In this document: positions 57,170-64,000 of the stretch, in pieces | Layout: every line of letters starts with the position of its first letter | Position numbering within the stretch: position 1 is the first letter of the stretch | NCBI GenBank assembly: GCA_027625915.1 | Contig: JANTQA010000070.1 | Location: 7,135,001-7,199,000, forward strand | Reading direction: 5' to 3' | From: Anaeramoeba flamelloides | Lineage: Eukaryota > Metamonada > Anaeramoebidae | DNA length: 64,000 nt | Position numbers and translations under genes: made by a program | The notes under the pieces: model-generated | The model's input: the letters and a program-made list of their open reading frames with translations, nothing else | Told to the model about the DNA's origin: nothing | The model's database searches: none

Positions 57170-58348
57170 ACGAATTTGAGGAAGTAAATACATTTTACAA
57201 TTTTGAAAAATTTTAATCGTGTGAACATTACTGAATAATATTTTTCGAGTACCTCCAGTTATACCGAAACTTTGAAACCAAAAAATCACCATTCTCTACT
57301 CTATTTATGAAAAGAAAGTGAACCCAAAGCAATTCAGAGTTGAATCTTTCATTTTTCAATTTTTTGAACTTTTTTTTTAAATTGTTTTAAATTAGGTTTT
57401 GGATCTTGAAATATATTTGTACAAATTAGTGAAATTAATCAAAGAGTAAATCAAAAAAATAGACCCAAAAAGGTGTACATTTGAAACAAATATTTTCTTT
57501 TAGAAGACCAAACATGAAAGATCACCTTTCCAGATATATTTGTTGAAATCAAGAATGAAAAAAAAAAAAAAATTAATAAAAACCTATTTTTGAAGATTGG
57601 TTTTCTTTATCTTCTTAATTTGTATGAATACAATCAATTTATTACTTTGAATTTCTCTCTCCATTACTATTTATTATTTATTTTACAAAACATGTTTTTT
57701 ACAAATTTGCTTTCAAAATTCTTTTTTCAAATATTTTTATCAAACAATACCCAAATATTGGATACTATTTCAAAAATTTGAATTAAAGGAGTTTAATCCT
57801 TGGAATCAAAAAACAGTTACAAACATATTTAACCCAAAATAAAAGAAAAATTTAGAAAAAAATTTAATCATGATTTCAGAATTATATATAGTTCTCAATT
57901 TAATGGAAAATAAATAATTATAAAATCAAATTAATTCGTTCAATAAAGCTTAATTTCCGAAGAGGAATTAAAAAAAGATTTATTTTCCGAACCCAATCAA
58001 GAATTAGATGACTTAAAAGAAAATGGATTTTTCAATTATATTTTGGAAATTTTTAGAAATATACAGTAATTTGTTTCTTAAAAATTTTCAAAAAAAAAGT
58101 ATTTCTATAAAGAATTAAAAACAAAATCAAGTAAAGAAGAAGTAATTGTATCAAATATTATAGATAAGAACAAGTAATAAATGATTTGTATTTATTTTTT
58201 TTTTGATCAATCTTTTCATTTTTTTGATTTCCATTTTTTTAATTGGAATGAAAATCTATTATACTAGGATATATTCGACTTCCATATTTATTTGAAAAAT
58301 CAATATATTTGGTTAAAGAAATGATTTGAAGAATTCAGTTTCGCATAA
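57170..58348 (+). repeat. Dispersed repeat R5 (about 1.2 kb), copy 2
   Basis: It is collinear with 45240-46445: TACATTTTACAATTTTGAAA, TAGGTTTTGGATCTTGAAAT, AAAAAGGTGTACATTTGAAA, AAGATCACCT, TATACTAGGATATATTCGAC, GTTAAAGAAATGATTTGAAG. Same orientation, about 12 kb apart. Class unknown. Confidence 0.65.
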
Positions 58349-58853
58349 ATGATGACACTCAAAATTTGAAAAATGTACTTACTCCCTTAAAAACAACGAA
58401 AAATATTATTATTAAATTTTCAATTACCAACTAATTATGTTTACTTTGATTAGATCTCATCTAACTTGATAAATAAAATAAAATAAAAAAATTTTTTAAT
58501 TGAATTTTCTAAGAAAAATATTCCAATTGTAATTCATTTTCTTTTTTTTCAAAAAAATGATATTAATATACTAGTCTCTATTATTTTTTTTTGACCAATT
58601 TCTAAATAAAGATTCCTTATCTAGAAATATATTTAATATTGAAAATAAATAGGTTTTCAAATCTAAGTAATAGGCAAAAAATTTCTCAATCTCTATTAAA
58701 TTTAGGCAAAAAAATTCAATAGAGATTAGTACCTTAATGATAATTCTAATAATTAATAATAATTTTTATCAAGAAATTACTATTAATATATTTATTTATT
58801 TATTTAATTTATATAATTACTAAAAAAAAAAAAAGATTAATTATTATAACGAA

Positions 58854-61800
58854 TTAATTTCTTGGTTCTCTTTTAAGAGAATCTTTATAAAGTTCTTTAT
58901 CATTCTTTGAAGGAAGTTCTTTTTTGAATAAAATTTGAATTTGGTGAACTGAATGGAATTTAAATCTTACTCGTTGATATTCTTGAATTTTACTTACGAC
59001 ATTATATAATAGTTTTCTTTTTGAAAAATTGATGAGGCCATCTATTACACTTGGACTGCCACTCGAAATGAATGTGATATCTGTTAAAAATATCCCCAAA
59101 TAAGGTACCAATGGTGGTTCAGTTTTGTCTAATCTTTCTCTATAATCTTTATAGCCCTGTTCATGTTTTAAAAGATTTTTAAATTCATTAAAATATTTTA
59201 CAATGTTTTTAGGGACTTCATCGATTGTTTTTTTCAATCTTTTCACTGAAGGGTTTGTATAGCCGCCAATTGTCGACATTATTGAATCGAAATTATTCAT
59301 TTCCAAAAAATATTTGCCAATTTTTAAAAACCTGGTATACATTTTTGCTCGATCTTTGACAGTAAGTGGCAGCACAATTTGTGTTGCAACATAATTACTA
59401 TATTCATTGAATTTGTTAATTAATGCCAAGACATTTGTTGCCTTTGATCGCAAACCCTTTTTTTGCCAGGCTTCGGTAACCAATTCTGAAGGCTTGATAT
59501 TTTGAAATAATTCAAAGATATATAGGGTAAACTGTCGAGCGAATTCCAATTCATCAACGTCATTTAGACTAAAATCATTTCTAAATAAATTTTTTGGTAT
59601 AACAACCTGTGGAATTTTGTCTTTAATTGTATGTGTTCCAGATGTTTCCTTTGATGCCTTCATATCATTAATCAGTTTTATTAATTTTTCTCCGGATGCC
59701 TTCCTAGTTGGCACAATTGTGGTCTTAATAAAATCAATTAACCGATATAATAACTTATTATCAATATCCGCCCACCCTGATTTGATCCAACTATTTAATG
59801 CAGATACTACTCTTACTTGGATCATATCTTTCATATTTACCCAATCTTTTTCATTTTCATTTTGTTTCTTTGGGGGGGCATTATACCGTTGTTTTAACTT
59901 TCCTAATAATTGTTCAGGCTTCATAAACGACTGATATGTCATGATAAATGCATCACGAAATCTAACTTCTGTTTGGTTATTTGTCAACTTTTCTACCAAT
60001 TTATTGACATTAGCACAATGGATAATATCAAAGATCCTTGCAGATTTATCAATTTTTTTTGGATCAACACCACTATTATAAATAATGTTTTTTGGATTAT
60101 CTTCTGGTTCGTTCCAAATATTTATCTCGTTTTCGTCTGCTACCATATCTAATCCTAATTCATCAATTTTGCCTTCAAGTAAATTTTTTCTTTCTTCCTT
60201 TGTTGGACCAAATCCAGATGTATCAGTCATTAATAAATCCCACAAATTTTCAATTTCACGAAGTGCAATTCTCAGTAATGTTCTTAATCTGCTATCATTT
60301 AATTGGACATCATGATCTATTTGTTGATTTATTTATTTTTTTTTTTTATAAATTGGTTTCAAAATATCATTATTGAGTTTATAATTTGAAATATTAAATC
60401 TTTTGAATTTTTATTTTTTCATTTTTGTTTTTAATTAATAAATTGTGTTTATTTGAATCTTTAAATGATTTATAAGATTTATAATATAGACAAGAAAATT
60501 CTCAAAATGAAGAAATAATAGAAATAATAACAATAATATCCAATATTTGAAATAAAAAAAAGATTTTTTAACACTTGAAAAATAAAAAAACAACTTTTTT
60601 TTCTTTTTTTTTTTGTAACTCATCTCTTTTTCTCTTTTTTATTTTTTTTTCTGTCTTGTTGATATTGTGTTCTTAATTTTTTCTTTTTTAAAAATTTAAA
60701 CTTGAAATTTTATTATATAATCAAAAGATTAAAATAATGAACATATATTTTGATAGTTTGAAATTATTTTTATTAATTAATAATCGTGAAATCTATGATT
60801 TCACGCTTAAATTTCTGAAAGGGAATTTAAGTCTAAGGGCAACTAGAGTGTAATTTACACTTCTTCAATAATAAAAAAAAAAATGAACATATATTTTATT
60901 CTTTAATTAAATTTCCCAATTAATATTATATTTTAATAAATTTCTTATTTAATTCTGAAAATATTAGTTTTTTTTTTTTTATTAAACACTTATCGAAAAA
61001 TTTTAGAATAATATTCAAATTATTATGATAATTATACCAGAAATACCAGTTCTAAATTGAAATTTTTTCGTTTTTGTTTATAGTTTTAAAATTTGTGTTT
61101 TTCTTTGTATTTATATTATTTTTGCAACTTTGAAATTTAGCTTTAATCATGTTATTAGTTTAATTTTTATTATTTGGATATTTTGTAATTAAACAAATTT
61201 ATTAAAAAAGTAATTTTTTCACTTTTTTTTCCAAAAATTTTAAGTTTTTGAGAGAATGTCAATATGGAGAAAATATAATTTGAGTTTGTTGTTAAAAAAA
61301 AAGTTCCATTTCCTTTTTAAAATTTTTAAATTGTCTAATCTAAATTAAAAATTGTTAATTAATAGTAGTGTTTATTTTTTTATTATTTAAAAGAAAAGAG
61401 TAAAATCATCAATTTTCCTTTGTTTCTTCAAATTTTCAATTTTATGTTTAGATTTTTTATTTTAAAGAAAAGTAGAAAAACAACAATATTCTTCTTTTTT
61501 TAAGAAATTTTTTATTATAATTATTTTTTTTTAATATAAACTCCATTTTAAAAAATATGACTCACCTGAAATAATAAATTAATATATATATATATATATT
61601 CATATATATATTCTTTGATTATAAAGAACAAAAAATAATTAAATCTTATTAATATTTTACTTTTAAAGTATTCTACATATATAAAATCCTCATATTTCAA
61701 AAATTCAAAAAAAATAAAACCAAAAACTAAAAAAAAAAGTGAATCACAATTTTTGAAATGAGTATTAAGGATTTTTTATTACTGAAACTTTGACTGAAAA

Positions 61801-62864
61801 AAAGTTTACGAAAATATTTTTTGATAATAATTATCCGAATTTTAAAATACATTACATCATCTCAATTTTCTTTGTGGTTTTTTGTTCAACGAAGAATTTT
61901 TTTTTTCAACTTGATTTTATGCAAAAAAAAAAGGAGCAAAAAAAAAAGGAGCAAAAAAAGAAAAAAAAGAAGAAAAATTAAAAAAAAGAAAAACAAAAAA
62001 ACAAAACAAAAATTTGACCAAGAAAAAAAGAAATTGATCTCAAAATTTGAAAAATTTATTTTGATAAGAATATGAGATAAAATACTCGAAACCTCTTCCA
62101 ATAAATCATATAAAGTGAGTAAACATTTTTGAAAAATAGTTTGGATCTTAATTTTTTCATACAAAAAAAAAAAATAATTCAGAAAAAGAAATCAATACTT
62201 TAAAAAAAATCTAAACTGGTGATAGTAAAAAAAAAAAAAACTCGATGAATAATTAGTCGAAAACCAGACAATAAAGATATGGAAAATTTATCTCCTTTTC
62301 CTGAAAAATTTGAAAAAATTATTTAATTTTAATGAACGTAATCTGAAAATGGAAGTTATTATTTAAAAATAGAATTTAAAAAAATTTTGAAAGTATAATA
62401 AAAATTATTACACATAGTCTAGAATAAACAATATAAACAATGATGATATTTAGTTCTTTTTAATTATTCAAAGTAATTTATTTATCAAAAATTCTTTTTG
62501 AAATTATTCGATTAACTTTTTCTCTATCTAAAATATAACAATTTAATTAAAAAATAAAATAATTAAAATAATAATAATAAAATAAAAAAAATAATTAACT
62601 TACATGGAATTGACATAACTTCTTCAATTTTTTCTCTGATTAAATGTTTCCCCTCAAATTCAAAATGTTGCATGATTAATTGATTTATAATTTGTTTGGT
62701 TAGTAATTCATTTACTAACACCTTCGCGCCGCTATAATATTTTGTAAAAGAAATTGCTCTACTAAGTGGATTAATTCGTTCTCGAAGATCCATTAATTCA
62801 GGATTTTTTTTCATAACTCTATAACTCCAATCTCTTCTGTCTACTTGATCTTGATATTCCAAAA
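58854..62864 (-). CDS. Ras guanine-nucleotide exchange factor (REM + CDC25), 5' exon(s) not found
   Basis: Exons found are 62864-62604 and 60316-58854, joined by a 2,287 bp phase-1 intron (donor GTAAGT, acceptor AATAG, split codon Tyr). The first begins at an acceptor (AAAAAG), so at least one upstream exon is missing. Order: a LisH-like helical pair (IINQLIMQHFEFEG then REKIEEVM), a linker (LRTLLRIALREIENLWDLLM), the REM/RasGEF-N domain (about 60050-59720; RFRDAFIMTYQSFMKPEQLL), and the CDC25 domain (about 59610-58890; DVDELEFARQFTLYIFELF, MNNFDSIMSTIGGY, VPYLGIFLTDITF). All core CDC25 helices, including the hairpin region before the C-terminus, are present, so it should be an active GEF loading GTP on a Ras-family protein at a membrane. 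The LisH-like/RasGEF order is also met in amoebozoan RasGEFs. The partner GTPase is unknown. Confidence 0.92.
60317..62603 (-). other. Intron of the RasGEF gene
   Basis: Contains a LINE/SINE-type 3' tail (60785-60892), an AT microsatellite (61582-61599) and A/T-rich runs, including a Lys-codon A-run at about 61920-61990 that produces spurious frames. A block near 61545-61580 (GACTCACCTGAAATAATAAA) also occurs near 1042-1062 and marks another small dispersed repeat. Confidence 0.65.
60785..60892 (+). mobile_element. LINE/SINE-type 3' tail, copy 2
   Basis: Three stems in a row: CGTGAAATCTATGATTTCACG, then CTTAAATTTCTGAAAGGGAATTTAAG as a loose hairpin, then AGAGTGTAATTTACACTTCT, followed by TCAATAAT and an A-run. 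Same order as 8415-8512 and similar in plan to the LINE 3' end at about 3550-3655. Confidence 0.55.
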
Positions 62865-64000
62865 CTTTTTTATTTGTTTGTTTATTGGTTTATAAAAGAA
62901 ATTAATTAAGGGGAAAAAAAAAAAATAAAAAAATTAAAAAAAAAATAAATCATATTTTAAACATCTTTTGATTATTTATTATTAGATATACCAACGAATA
63001 ATAAATACTTTAGAATTGTTCAAGTTAATACTTTTGATTAATAATAAATATTAACGATCATTTCCAAAAAGGAAAAAAGATTTTTATTAATACCAAATGT
63101 AATTGTTTCAAAATTTTTGTCTTGATTAGAAAATATCGTTTATAAATTAAATAATGATCAGAAAACTTATTTATATATAACTTTCAAAGGAAAAATATAA
63201 TAATTTGAAAAGTGTTTTTGATAATGGTAAAATTGATTTAGAAACAAAAAAAAAAATAATAAAATTAACATTTGGAAATTACCGTTTCTATTGAAAGTAT
63301 AAATTTTTATTTTGAATTGATGAAATTAATTAAAGTTATAAAAATATATAAAATTAGAATTATGAAAAAAATAATTCTTTACTTTTAAAAACCGTATCTT
63401 GTTTTTATTGATAAATCAAAGTAAGGCCATTATTTTATTACAAAAAAATTTTTAAAATTTTATTTTTTATTCAAAAAAAAATCAAAATTTGGTTGTTTAA
63501 AAAGTATAATTTAAGAAAAACAATAGATTATTATTTTTTGGGATTTTAATTTGATAAAATGAAGATTTCTTTTTTATTGAAACATTCTTTTTTTTACAGT
63601 GTTTCAAACATAATCAAGAAATTTAATATTTAGTTTTTTTTTTTTGTAGAATATTCATAATTAGTTTTAGAAAATCTACTTATTTTTGGAAACTAAACTA
63701 AAGTTAGAAAAAATTCCACAAATACATAAATAAATATTAAAAAAAATTACACCCTCAAAAAAAAAAAAACAAACAAGAAAATTTATCGAATATTTTTTTT
63801 TTGGTTAGTTTTTGTTTTTTTAATAGATTTTTAATTTTCTTTTGTTTTTATAAAAAAATTAATGATTTTTGAAAATTAAATATTCAATAGAGTTTTTTTA
63901 CGAATTGGATCGAATTGAATTGTTAAAATACAAAATAAATGTAAATCATAAAATTAAAATTAATTGAAATAATATCAAACCTGATTTAATTTTTATACTA
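62865..64000. other. Upstream part of the RasGEF gene region, no exon recognised
   Basis: The missing 5' exon(s) of the RasGEF must lie here or beyond the window, but no stretch shows coding composition with a phase-compatible donor. The sequence is very AT-rich with many A- and T-runs. Confidence 0.5.

Larger units (their letters stand above)
56031..58853. other. Intergenic stretch between DCTN6 and RasGEF
   Basis: It holds the DCTN6 upstream region, a partial long-TIR element (56443-56915) and repeat R5 copy 2 (57170-58348). The frame at 57590-57781 lies in R5 and is hydrophobic and unsupported. Bases 58350-58850 show nothing. Confidence 0.5.

Noticed and set aside
57590-57781. 63-codon hydrophobic ORF
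   Set aside because: Lies inside repeat R5, is not preserved in the other copy, and is explained by T-rich sequence.
62563-62862. A 99-codon stand-alone protein
   Set aside because: It begins at TTG rather than ATG, its last residues are intronic, and it joins the RasGEF in phase; it is an internal exon.
1-64000. Viral, Polinton, LTR or CRISPR-like elements
   Set aside because: No capsid, integrase, packaging ATPase, LTR pair or spaced direct-repeat array was seen on either strand.

Overview
The window is eukaryotic nuclear DNA from an extremely AT-rich protist. Evidence: spliceosomal GT-AG introns from 68 bp to about 4.2 kb, TAA, TAG and TGA all used as stops, eukaryote-only proteins (RalGAP alpha, dynactin p27, RasGEF, ribosomal eS28, a B-box/TLDc protein), Asn/Gln/Glu homopolymers, and a dense load of short inverted-repeat transposons. 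Exons stand out as GC-richer islands in roughly 80 % AT surroundings. The domain combinations (REM-RasGEF with a LisH-like N-terminus, B-box/filamin/TLDc, RA-PH-CH) resemble large amoeboid protists; my best guess is an Anaeramoeba-like organism, but the sequence alone does not settle this.

Layout. 748-9894 (minus): a TRIM-like gene, B-box1/B-box2/coiled coil/filamin-like/TLDc. It has two TE-filled introns of 3.4 and 4.2 kb, and its last exon(s) were not found. The longer intron holds a broken, 5'-truncated LINE sitting inside an older long-TIR element. 12327-15275 (minus): an intronless 982-residue protein with an RG-rich head, two RA-like domains, a PH domain and a C-terminal tandem calponin-homology pair. 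19554-38886 (plus): a ten-exon RalGAP-alpha homologue of about 1,928 residues, assembled here from exons whose phases all agree; its RapGAP domain is in the last exon. 42236-42657 (minus): ribosomal protein eS28 with an ATG-only first coding exon. 48273-49543 (plus): a Gln-rich protein of unknown function, followed by an acidic coiled-coil exon at 50815-51521 that may be an alternative 3' end of the same gene. 55421-56030 (minus): dynactin subunit 6. 58854-62864 and beyond (minus): a RasGEF, 5' end not identified.

Three genes concern Ras-family GTPases: a GAP for Ral/Rap-type GTPases, a GEF, and an RA-domain actin-binding protein. They have separate promoters and lie many kilobases apart, so I treat this as content rather than an operon-like system.

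The non-genic half is a mosaic of repeats: at least five families of MITE-like TIR elements (several with TA target duplications and one clear nested insertion), a modular palindromic repeat built of short hairpins at seven places, LINE/SINE-type 3' tails with a shared hairpin, and several 0.2-1.2 kb dispersed repeats without a recognisable ORF. No tRNA, rRNA, CRISPR or viral element was recognised.
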